This document shows, in pieces, positions 1-5,646 of a DNA stretch of 6,210 nt. Each line of letters starts with the position of its first letter. Position 1 is the stretch's first letter. The translations under genes were made by a program, and so were the position numbers. The DNA is from Methanosarcinaceae archaeon (GTDB lineage: Archaea > Halobacteriota > Methanosarcinia > Methanosarcinales > Methanosarcinaceae): contig DQIO01000178.1 in assembly GCA_020793555.1 (NCBI GenBank), forward strand, positions 1 through 6,210, read 5' to 3'. Below the pieces are notes generated by a model, which saw only the letters and a program-made list of their open reading frames with translations, searched no databases and was not told where the DNA came from.

Positions 1-15
1 AAGGAAAGTAAGTAA
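1..15 (+). CDS. C-terminal tail of an upstream gene, probably ccmC (partial)
   Basis: The first four codons read Lys-Glu-Ser-Lys and end in TAA at 13-15. This basic, hydrophilic tail would fit the cytoplasmic end of a membrane protein. The ccmD-like and ccmE genes follow at once, and ccmC normally precedes ccmD, so the haem-handling membrane protein CcmC is the best guess. The fragment itself has no diagnostic residue; the assignment rests on gene order only, and the frame is not proven. Confidence 0.4.
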   Translation, partial: KESK

Positions 16-27
16 AACGCAAACAAA

Positions 28-34
28 AGGTGAT
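28..34 (+). promoter_or_regulatory. Ribosome binding site of the ccmD-like gene
   Basis: AGGTGAT is a seven-base match to the archaeal Shine-Dalgarno consensus GGAGGTGAT. It ends three bases before the ATG at 38. This strong site is the main reason to accept the very short reading frame that follows as a real gene. Confidence 0.7.
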
Positions 35-37
35 GTT

Positions 38-160
38 ATGGACTCATTATATACTGCATTTACGATTGCATGGATTGCAATATTTTCATACATATTTTAT
101 ATGATTCGAACCCGTTTACAATTGAATAGGGAACTTGCTAAATTAGACAGGTTACTATAA
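38..160 (+). CDS. ccmD: CcmD-like small membrane protein
   Basis: This 40-residue protein has one hydrophobic helix at about residues 8-24, containing Trp12 and several Tyr and Phe. A basic, amphipathic cytoplasmic tail rich in Arg, Leu, Asn and Lys follows. That layout (short outside N-terminus, one helix, charged coiled tail) is the one seen in bacterial CcmD. In bacteria CcmD binds the CcmABC haem-export complex and helps release holo-CcmE. Here it lies between a probable ccmC end and ccmE, 26 bp before the latter, and has a strong ribosome binding site. Sequence conservation in CcmD is weak, so the call rests on size, topology and position. It could instead be an unrelated small membrane protein of the operon. 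Confidence 0.68.
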   Translation: MDSLYTAFTIAWIAIFSYIFYMIRTRLQLNRELAKLDRLL

Positions 161-186
161 AAGGCACAACAAACCGGTGTTTGTAA

Positions 187-567
187 ATGAATAAAAAACA
201 AAAGACTGTTATTGCAATTGGGATGATTGTCGCTGTCGCAATTATTGGACTATGGGGTGTTGATTTTTCCCAGCAGTATCTTATGGTTTCAGAATTGACT
301 TCAAACCCTGACAAATATGTAGGGGACAAAATCGGTACAATGGGTGTGATCAAGAATGGTACACTTGTTGTAACCCCGGACATTATTTCATTTACCCTGG
401 TCGATGTAGAAGATGGAACAACTGAGATATATGTTGAATATACGGGTGATTTGCCTCCGACACTTGATGAAGGAAAAGATGTCAGCATGAGTGGTACAAT
501 GGTGGCTGCTGATAAGATCGAGGCTACACAAATCGTGGTTGGCTGTTCTTCAAAATATACTGAATAA
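187..567 (+). CDS. ccmE: Cytochrome c maturation haem chaperone CcmE, archaeal CxxxY type
   Basis: CcmE takes haem from the CcmABCD complex on the outer face of the membrane and hands it to the CcmF ligation step for attachment to c-type apocytochromes. The 126-residue protein has a basic N-terminus, one membrane anchor at about residues 7-24, and an OB-fold beta domain at about 32-118. Its early part, VSEL...PDKYVGDKIGTMGVIKNGTL, is typical of the family. The C-terminal haem-binding motif is Cys120-Ser-Ser-Lys-Tyr124. Bacterial CcmE has HxxxY at this place; the CxxxY form is the known variant of archaea and a few bacteria. The ATG at 187 follows GGTG at 176-179, and only 26 bp separate it from the ccmD-like gene, so they are probably cotranscribed. 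The protein ends two residues after Tyr124, shorter than proteobacterial CcmE. Confidence 0.93.
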   Translation: MNKKQKTVIAIGMIVAVAIIGLWGVDFSQQYLMVSELTSNPDKYVGDKIGTMGVIKNGTLVVTPDIISFTLVDVEDGTTEIYVEYTGDLPPTLDEGKDVSMSGTMVAADKIEATQIVVGCSSKYTE

Positions 568-616
568 CACACCAATATCGAATATTAATTATACAATTAG
601 ATCGTGAGGGCACTGG

Positions 617-1471
617 ATGAACATTGAGCAATGGGATGAACACAAACTAATTACGTCTGCGATGTCTGATATGATCGCAGATATGGACAACTCGTCCCAG
701 ATGAAAAAAATGGTCACCCATGTTTGCAATTCAGGTGGAAAAAAGATACGTCCGATAATACTTATGCTATCATCTGAAATTTGTGGTGGAGATTCCAAAA
801 AGAGTGTTGATGCGGCTTTGGCAATCGAGCTGATACATTCTGCCTCATTGATACATGATGACCTCCTGGATGGAGGGGTAATTCGAAGAGGTCTTCCCTC
901 AGCGCATGAAAAATTCGGTCATGCCGCAGCAATGCTATGTGGGGATTTTTTGATTTCAAAGTCGATTGAATTAATATCACCTTTTGGTACAAATGCCGTT
1001 CGTGATTTCGGACGCGCGGGTATGTATATGGCGGAAGGAGAAACGATTGACGTTAAAAGTGTCACTGGAACGTTTGAGGAGAGTAACTATTACGAATGCA
1101 TCCGTAAAAAGACCGCATCCCTTTTTGCAGCGAGCGCATCTATTGGTGCATATATTGGTGGCGCGGATGACGAAGTTGCGAATAAGTGTCGGTTGTATGG
1201 GGAACATGTGGGCACTGCATACCAGATAGTAGATGACCTGCTTGAGTATCTGAATGCACAGGATGACAAGAAGTCCACTCACGAATCTGTGACATTGCCG
1301 CAAATATATCTTAAACAGATGTCACATGAGGATGCCGTAAACAAATCGATTAAGGAAGTGAAAAAACAGGTTATGTATGCAAGCGATATACTCAGAACGT
1401 TTGATGCATGTGATGCTACGGGTAAATTGTCGCAGATAACAAATCATATCACGACCGATATGCTTCCGTAA
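617..1471 (+). CDS. Trans-polyprenyl diphosphate synthase, probably long-chain (above C20)
   Basis: The enzyme condenses isopentenyl diphosphate onto an allylic diphosphate. The 284-residue protein has the family motifs in order: GGKKIRP at 40-46 (isopentenyl diphosphate site), first aspartate-rich motif D81-D82-L-L-D85 followed by R90-R91-G, K165-T166, Q203, and second aspartate-rich motif D206-D207-L-L-E210. The residues four and five places before D81 are Ser and Ala. Short-chain archaeal synthases usually have a bulky aromatic there, while E. coli IspB has the similar pattern IHTATLLHDD, so a product longer than C20 is likely. Oddities are Glu in place of the last Asp of the second motif, loss of the usual GKxxGxD segment after it, and Ser where Lys of EGKxTLP is expected. 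It lies 49 bp after ccmE with GAGG at 606-609. Inferred role: prenyl tail of methanophenazine; a C20 lipid role or a subunit of a heteromeric synthase remains possible. Confidence 0.85.
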   Translation: MNIEQWDEHKLITSAMSDMIADMDNSSQMKKMVTHVCNSGGKKIRPIILMLSSEICGGDSKKSVDAALAIELIHSASLIHDDLLDGGVIRRGLPSAHEKFGHAAAMLCGDFLISKSIELISPFGTNAVRDFGRAGMYMAEGETIDVKSVTGTFEESNYYECIRKKTASLFAASASIGAYIGGADDEVANKCRLYGEHVGTAYQIVDDLLEYLNAQDDKKSTHESVTLPQIYLKQMSHEDAVNKSIKEVKKQVMYASDILRTFDACDATGKLSQITNHITTDMLP

Positions 1472-1477
1472 AAGCCG

Positions 1478-1508
1478 TTTTTCTGTATTTCAAATTCGGA
1501 TAATTTTT
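1478..1508 (+). terminator. Possible U-rich transcription terminator after the prenyl synthase
   Basis: Beginning 7 bp after the stop codon there is a T5 run at 1478-1482, then T3 at 1488-1490 and T5 at 1504-1508. Archaeal RNA polymerase can stop at such T-rich tracts without a strong hairpin, and none is seen here. The call is weak because the whole spacer is AT-rich and some transcription may continue into the radical SAM gene. Confidence 0.3.
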
Positions 1509-1574
1509 AAATTTAAATTCAAACTTACACTTAAATTCAAACTTAAACTTAAACTTAAACTTAAACTTAAACTT
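1509..1574 (+). repeat. Tandem hexamer repeat, 11 units, consensus AAACTT
   Basis: The 66 bp divide in register into eleven hexamers. The first five are AAATTT, AAATTC, AAACTT, ACACTT and AAATTC. The last six (1539-1574) are perfect AAACTT copies. The tract stops two bases before the ribosome binding site of the radical SAM gene, so it lies in that gene's promoter or leader. The graded loss of identity toward the 5' side suggests growth by slippage at the 3' side. Perfect short repeats of this kind can change copy number. It may contain an AT-rich TATA-like element (TTTAAATTTAAA, 1505-1516), but no clear promoter can be assigned. Confidence 0.92.
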
Positions 1575-1576
1575 AC

Positions 1577-1582
1577 AGGTGA
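1577..1582 (+). promoter_or_regulatory. Ribosome binding site of the radical SAM gene
   Basis: AGGTGA matches the archaeal Shine-Dalgarno consensus and ends four bases before the ATG at 1587. It begins two bases after the last AAACTT unit, so a change in repeat number would move the site relative to upstream promoter elements but not relative to the start codon. Confidence 0.75.
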
Positions 1583-1586
1583 ATCC

Positions 1587-2777
1587 ATGCGCGTATATGA
1601 TAAATCAGTGATCAAAGTAAATGCCAGTGCAGAGAATGGCAAAGTTGTACTTGATGCAGAGGGTGCGATGGCACCGATCGCAAAACCAATTATAAAACGA
1701 ATAAACAAGATATTCCAGGAAGAAAAACCAATCTCAGTGGATGATGATAAGATTATTTTTTCAACATGGGTTCCACCAATTCCGGGAGAGGTTTTTGACA
1801 GGGTGATCAGTGCAGAAGTTGGTTCTATTCTCAGGAAACGCATTCCTGACCAATTATCGATCGGAATCACAGCACAATGCCCGAATAATTGTATTCACTG
1901 CGGTGCGTCAGATATTATTGCAGATCCAGAACTTTCTTTTGAGGAAATAAATCATACAATAGACCAGTCGCTTGACCTTGGCGCCTATCTTATATCGTTT
2001 GACGGCGGCGAGACCATGCTTCGAAAAGACCTTGTGGATATGGTTGCACGTGTGGATAAAACACGCGCGATCGCTACATGTTTCACATCCGGTTTTGGGC
2101 TAACTGAACAAAGGGCACAGGATCTGAAGGCTGCCGGTCTATATGCGGCTCGCATCAGTATTGACAGTCCCTTTGAAAAAGAGCATGATCGTGTCCGGGG
2201 GCGTGATGGTGCATACAGGGATGCTATCAATGGTATCAAGAATGCACGCGCTGCCGATATATTGACCGATATGTTCGTGGTGGTGTCGCCTGACAATATC
2301 GATGACCTTGATGATTTTTATAATCTTGCAGTGGAGATGGATATGCAGGAGATGTCGATTTATGAGATTATTGCAGTTGGACGTTGGCTTGATCACGAAG
2401 ATGAGGTTATTAACCAAAAAGATGTATCACGTCTTGAAAAGTTCCAAAAGGGTAAGAATACGAATCCAGATGGTCCAAGGGTTACTGCGTTCCCATACTT
2501 TATGGGGCCTGACCAGTTCGGCTGTTTTGCGGGGCGGCGCTGGATACATGTCACGTCTGCGGGTGATGTTTTGCCGTGTGCATACACTCCTTTGTCGTTT
2601 GGAAATATTCGGGAAGACAATCTTGGAGATGTATGGAAACGTATGGGCAAACACATTGCTTACAAGTCATCAGCTGATTATTGCATGATGCGGAATCCTG
2701 AATTCAGGGCCAAGTACATCCATACGATTCCGGATGATGCACAATTGCCGTACAGGCTCGACAAAGTTGATTATTAG
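1587..2777 (+). CDS. Radical SAM protein with C-terminal Twitch/SPASM-like domain
   Basis: The 396-residue protein is a radical S-adenosylmethionine enzyme. The CxxxCxxC motif at C98, C102 and C105 binds the [4Fe-4S] cluster that cleaves SAM. DGGE at 139-142 is the SAM amino-group motif, and SID at 191-193 lies where a core strand is expected. About 88 residues precede the core and have no recognised domain. After the core come C313-x12-G326-x4-C331 and then C366, with an FGNIREDNLGDVW segment at 338-350. That is the start of the SPASM/Twitch pattern, with too few cysteines for a full SPASM domain, so one auxiliary iron-sulfur cluster is likely. Radical SAM proteins of this class modify peptides, quinone precursors or haem-related molecules. 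The substrate is not readable here. Its place after ccmE and a prenyl synthase suggests cofactor or membrane electron-carrier synthesis, but the repeat-rich spacer may make it a separate transcription unit. Confidence 0.88.
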   Translation: MRVYDKSVIKVNASAENGKVVLDAEGAMAPIAKPIIKRINKIFQEEKPISVDDDKIIFSTWVPPIPGEVFDRVISAEVGSILRKRIPDQLSIGITAQCPNNCIHCGASDIIADPELSFEEINHTIDQSLDLGAYLISFDGGETMLRKDLVDMVARVDKTRAIATCFTSGFGLTEQRAQDLKAAGLYAARISIDSPFEKEHDRVRGRDGAYRDAINGIKNARAADILTDMFVVVSPDNIDDLDDFYNLAVEMDMQEMSIYEIIAVGRWLDHEDEVINQKDVSRLEKFQKGKNTNPDGPRVTAFPYFMGPDQFGCFAGRRWIHVTSAGDVLPCAYTPLSFGNIREDNLGDVWKRMGKHIAYKSSADYCMMRNPEFRAKYIHTIPDDAQLPYRLDKVDY

Positions 2778-2847
2778 GATGAAGCGGTGTATACAGGTTA
2801 ATGTATTTTAAAAAATTACTGGGAATCTGATGTACAAATTTTAATTT

Positions 2848-2863
2848 AATTATTGTAATAATT
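2848..2863. repeat. AT-only inverted repeat between convergent genes
   Basis: AATTATT and AATAATT are perfect inverted copies separated by GT. As RNA this gives at most a six-pair AU stem with a four-base loop. It lies 70 bp after the radical SAM stop in a T-rich stretch and may help end plus-strand transcription, but it is weak and could be chance in this AT-rich spacer. Confidence 0.3.
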
Positions 2864-2865
2864 CA

Positions 2866-2909
2866 TGAAAAAAGAATAAAAGAATTGGACGATTCCCTAA
2901 AAATCGCCC
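2866..2909 (-). terminator. Intrinsic-type terminator of the mscS gene
   Basis: Read on the minus strand, GGGCGATT and AATCGTCC form an eight-pair stem with one G-U pair (2909-2902 with 2894-2887) and a seven-base loop. A U-rich tract of about 20 bases follows, including T4 and T6 runs (2884-2866). The hairpin begins 23 bases past the mscS stop. On the plus strand the same stem has an A-C mismatch and is followed by no T tract, so the orientation is clear. U-rich terminators are normal in archaea; a hairpin in front is less common. Confidence 0.6.
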
Positions 2910-2932
2910 AAAATACAAATACAAATTCACTC

Positions 2933-3748
2933 TCACTCATTCTTCATATGCACATCCACCTGTGGATATGGAATTACCACACCTTCCTTCTTGAAAGCCT
3001 CGAAAATGCCACTGGTGATCTCGAATTTGACAGTCCAGTAATCTTCAGTCTTGGCCCATGGCCTGAGCTGGAAGTTCACTGACGAATCTGCAAGTTCCTT
3101 GGTCACAATACCGGGTGCAGGATCGCTTAATACCAATGGGTTGTTCTTCATCAGGTCAAGTGCTACCTGAATTGGTATATTCAGGTCAGAATCATAACTC
3201 ACGCCAACATTGACATCAACCCTTCTTGTAGGCATTCGGGTAGCATTGACAATGGGACTCCCCCATACCAGTTTATTCGGAATCGTGACATATTTGTTGT
3301 CAGGAGTAAGCAGTTCGGTTGCCAGAATACCAACCGCAGTAACAGTACCACTTGAACCATTGACTTTCACGTATTCATTTTTATCAATCGGTCGAAGGCT
3401 GGCAATCCAGACCCCTGCGGCCATATTCGAAAGGGAATCCTGCATCCCGAAACCCAAGACCAGTCCCAGAACTGCTGACAGGCTGATCATCATCGAACCT
3501 ACAGCAAATCCAAGTGCTCCTATGAATGCAAGAATTACTACAACATACAATAAAGCAGTCAGGAACCTTGACAGAAATTCAATAACAAGTTCCGGAAGTT
3601 TTGTCTTCTTTAATCCATTATTGAACATGGAAACTACGATCTTCACTAATATAAATCCTGCAACCAGGACAATCAGTGCAAACAACACTTTAGACACAGC
3701 CACACTCGTATAAGGTATGGTCTGCGATAATATACTTAAATCAGCCAA
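2933..3748 (-). CDS. mscS: MscS-family small-conductance mechanosensitive ion channel
   Basis: MscS channels open on membrane tension and release solutes after osmotic down-shock. The 271-residue protein is close to E. coli MscS in length (286). It has TM1 at about 18-41, TM2 at about 60-84 and the pore-lining TM3 at about 87-117, whose small-residue face is seen in SAVLGLVLGFGMQDSLSNMAAG-type spacing of Gly and Ala. The beta domain (about 118-180) contains the family signature with GTVTAVGILAT, Pro157-Asn158-Lys159 and G163. The C-terminal alpha/beta domain ends with the typical FKKEGVVIPYPQVDVH. The start is a TTG at 3748-3746: no ATG occurs before residue 41, which is past TM1, and a G5 ribosome binding site lies at the right distance. 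The gene stands alone, convergent with the radical SAM gene and divergent from the ABC permease operon. Confidence 0.93.
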   Translation of the reverse strand: MADLSILSQTIPYTSVAVSKVLFALIVLVAGFILVKIVVSMFNNGLKKTKLPELVIEFLSRFLTALLYVVVILAFIGALGFAVGSMMISLSAVLGLVLGFGMQDSLSNMAAGVWIASLRPIDKNEYVKVNGSSGTVTAVGILATELLTPDNKYVTIPNKLVWGSPIVNATRMPTRRVDVNVGVSYDSDLNIPIQVALDLMKNNPLVLSDPAPGIVTKELADSSVNFQLRPWAKTEDYWTVKFEITSGIFEAFKKEGVVIPYPQVDVHMKNE

Positions 3749-3754
3749 TTCACA

Positions 3755-3760
3755 ACCCCC
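3755..3760 (-). promoter_or_regulatory. Ribosome binding site that supports the TTG start of mscS
   Basis: On the minus strand GGGGGT lies six bases before the TTG at 3748, a partial match to GGAGGT. No other start codon is in frame before the upstream stop at 3781-3779, so this site and the TTG fix the start. Confidence 0.6.
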
Positions 3761-3766
3761 TAATTC

Positions 3767-3794
3767 AAAATTTAAAACTTAAAACTTAAAATTT
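3767..3794. repeat. Tandem heptamer repeat in the divergent promoter region
   Basis: Four in-register heptamers read AAAATTT, AAAACTT, AAAACTT and AAAATTT on the plus strand. They fill a third of the 83-bp spacer between mscS and the ABC permease gene, and probably overlap promoter elements of one or both. The unit is the AAACTT hexamer of the repeat at 1509-1574 with one extra A. Confidence 0.8.
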
Positions 3795-3831
3795 ACAATT
3801 AAGAATTAATAAGATTGACATCATAATAAAT

Positions 3832-5646
3832 ATGATGGCTGGCTGGATTACGATAGCAAAGTGGGAATTCTTCCGCTCAAAACTTAAATTCGATGCACGT
3901 TCCTTGATGTTGTTAGCCTTATCCCTCATTTTTTTGATCGCCGCATCCTATTTCGCGGCACAGACCGGCATGAACATGAACAACGACATGTACCGCGTGG
4001 CGTTAACCAATCCCGCTCTTGAACCGGTACTTGGTATTGACCAGAGGTTCAATGTCATGACAGTTGACGCGAATACGGCAAGCAACATGTATGCAGCCGA
4101 TGCCGACCTTGTGATAATAGACCCGAATGTGTTCATGGCGGATACACAAAAATCAGCATCCGCTTCCGAAGCATTGAAAAGTACACTGAAAAATCATCGC
4201 GAAGGCGTTCTAACCTCCTACAACGATATCAACAACACCCATCCTGTCTGGGTGACAATACACTACCTCGAACGTCCTGAGACTTTTCAGGTATTAAGTG
4301 GCGAACGCCGGGTGGCGTCTGAAGATGAAGCCGCAACTATCAGGTTAAGTCAGGAAGATATCGAAGCCGCTGCAAGCGGGGGTAGATTGGCAGGAGAGGT
4401 CGAAACCGGAGCCATTCAATCGACACCTCAAACAGCGGAAGAATTCGAAGCAATACAGACACGTAATCTGTTCGAAAAACAGACAATCGCAACCCCGTCC
4501 CATTTTGCACCACCGATCCCGTTCACAGCGATACTGTACTCATTTATGTTTATTTTCCCGATATATTTCGTATCCCAATTCTACTCATCCAGTATCATGG
4601 ATGAACGTACCAACAAAAAGTGCGAACTCGTACTTGTCGCACCACTTCGCGGTGCGGATATCGTGATTGGTAAGACCGTACCCTACATCCTTGTCACAAT
4701 GGTGATAATAGCCATTGTCACAACGTATATCAAAGGACTGCCCACTGACCCCGAAACGATCAAAAGCAGTTTGTTAATTCTCGCGACCATGTTCCCAATA
4801 GTGTTGCTGTTCTTTGCATTCTCATTCATCTCCGCGATCCTTTCGCGGAGTTTCAAGGAACTCACTTTTGCAATGGTCTTTTTGTCAGTTGTGGTATCAG
4901 GATATTTGTTCTTCCCTGCAATGTTCGCAAATGTACATGCCATAAGCACCATCTCCCCGATGACACTTATCGTACTGCTCATTGAAGGAGACACAATTGG
5001 AACAAGTGAATATCTTTTCTCAACACTGCCATTTTACTTTGTAGGTTTTTCAGTCTACGTATTTGGCACCTATATCTTCAGGGAAGAAGACCTGTTTACC
5101 CAGAAACCAATAACGCAAAAACTTCTGGACTGCGTCGAGATATTCCTGTCAAACCCTTATGGGTCGGTCTTCCTGCTGAGCATTATTTTCATTCCGTTCG
5201 TGTATATGGCACAGTTGATGCTGATAGTTATGCTCTTTAACCTGCCTTTGCCCTACTCTGTCATTGTGATGATCATTCTGGCTGCACTGACCGAAGAACT
5301 TGTAAAATCGATTGGGATATACACCTTATTCAAGAGAAAAATGGTCGCACCCACCCTGAAAAATGCTGCTACTCTTGCCGTGCTGGCAGGTGCGGGTTTT
5401 TTTGTTGGTGAGAAGTTGCTGGTTTTCATAACACTGGCTCCGATCGCCACATCGGTATTTGGTTCTGTCATGACCATGGGTACCCTGCTGCTCATGCCGC
5501 TTATAGTACACATTACAGGCGTGATGGTCGTATCACTTGGAATGTATGCGATCAGTCCCAGATGGTACCTGCCTTTTGTTTTGTTTGCAAGTATCCTGCA
5601 TGGGTTATACAATCTATTCATCCTGAGGGGGATTCTGTTTGGCTAA
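3832..5646 (+). CDS. ABC-2 exporter permease fused to a PrsW-like intramembrane protease domain
   Basis: The 604-residue protein has two parts. Residues 1-425 are an ABC-2 (NatB-like) permease: TM1 at about 24-43, a large extracytoplasmic segment at 45-228, then membrane helices from about 231 on. The coupling segment E265LVLVAPLRGADIVIGK281 is typical of the family. Residues 445-604 form a second multi-helix domain with E488-E489-L-V-K492, E527 in a GFFVGE context, H560 and H590 followed by N594. This matches the pattern of PrsW/CPBP-type intramembrane metalloproteases. Such domains cut membrane-bound anti-sigma factors or mature peptides in bacteria; here it may process an exported substrate or the partner permease. 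Two ATGs stand in tandem (3832 and 3835) with no clear ribosome binding site, so the mRNA may be leaderless. No ATPase gene is in the window. The permease call is firm; protease activity is inferred. Confidence 0.88.
   Translation: MMAGWITIAKWEFFRSKLKFDARSLMLLALSLIFLIAASYFAAQTGMNMNNDMYRVALTNPALEPVLGIDQRFNVMTVDANTASNMYAADADLVIIDPNVFMADTQKSASASEALKSTLKNHREGVLTSYNDINNTHPVWVTIHYLERPETFQVLSGERRVASEDEAATIRLSQEDIEAAASGGRLAGEVETGAIQSTPQTAEEFEAIQTRNLFEKQTIATPSHFAPPIPFTAILYSFMFIFPIYFVSQFYSSSIMDERTNKKCELVLVAPLRGADIVIGKTVPYILVTMVIIAIVTTYIKGLPTDPETIKSSLLILATMFPIVLLFFAFSFISAILSRSFKELTFAMVFLSVVVSGYLFFPAMFANVHAISTISPMTLIVLLIEGDTIGTSEYLFSTLPFYFVGFSVYVFGTYIFREEDLFTQKPITQKLLDCVEIFLSNPYGSVFLLSIIFIPFVYMAQLMLIVMLFNLPLPYSVIVMIILAALTEELVKSIGIYTLFKRKMVAPTLKNAATLAVLAGAGFFVGEKLLVFITLAPIATSVFGSVMTMGTLLLMPLIVHITGVMVVSLGMYAISPRWYLPFVLFASILHGLYNLFILRGILFG
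4830..4850. repeat. GC-rich hairpin inside the permease gene
   Basis: CTCCGCGA and TCGCGGAG are perfect eight-base inverted copies around the five-base loop TCCTT, followed by TTT. The arms encode parts of a Ser-Ala-Ile-Leu-Ser-Arg-Ser segment of the ABC-2 domain. It may slow translation or transcription, or may be a by-product of codon choice. Confidence 0.5.
5625..5633 (+). promoter_or_regulatory. Ribosome binding site that supports the TTG start of the second permease
   Basis: GAGGGGGAT resembles GGAGGTGAT and ends five bases before the TTG at 5639. The later in-frame ATG at 5660 has no such site before it, which favours the TTG and an eight-base overlap with the preceding gene. Confidence 0.6.

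Noticed and set aside
138..575. Minus-strand open frame of about 145 codons opposite ccmE
   Set aside because: It lies exactly opposite the well-supported ccmE gene, has no family features, and its length is explained by codon pattern on the other strand.
1509..1574. CRISPR array
   Set aside because: The unit is six bases with no spacers between copies, so it is a simple tandem repeat.
1490..1870. Minus-strand frame with a Ser-Leu dipeptide repeat
   Set aside because: The Ser-Leu run is only the translation of the AAACTT repeat read on the other strand, and the rest overlaps the radical SAM gene.
2788..2795. Palindrome TGTATACA as a possible operator
   Set aside because: It is downstream of a gene between convergent units with no promoter nearby, and an eight-base palindrome is common by chance.
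2779..2811. Tiny plus-strand frame of 10 codons after the radical SAM gene
   Set aside because: It has no ribosome binding site, no recognisable content, and short frames of this size are expected by chance.
3210..3713. Plus-strand open frame of 167 codons opposite mscS
   Set aside because: It is antisense to the clear MscS coding region, has no ribosome binding site, and its Thr/Ser/Pro-rich content is typical of a shadow frame.
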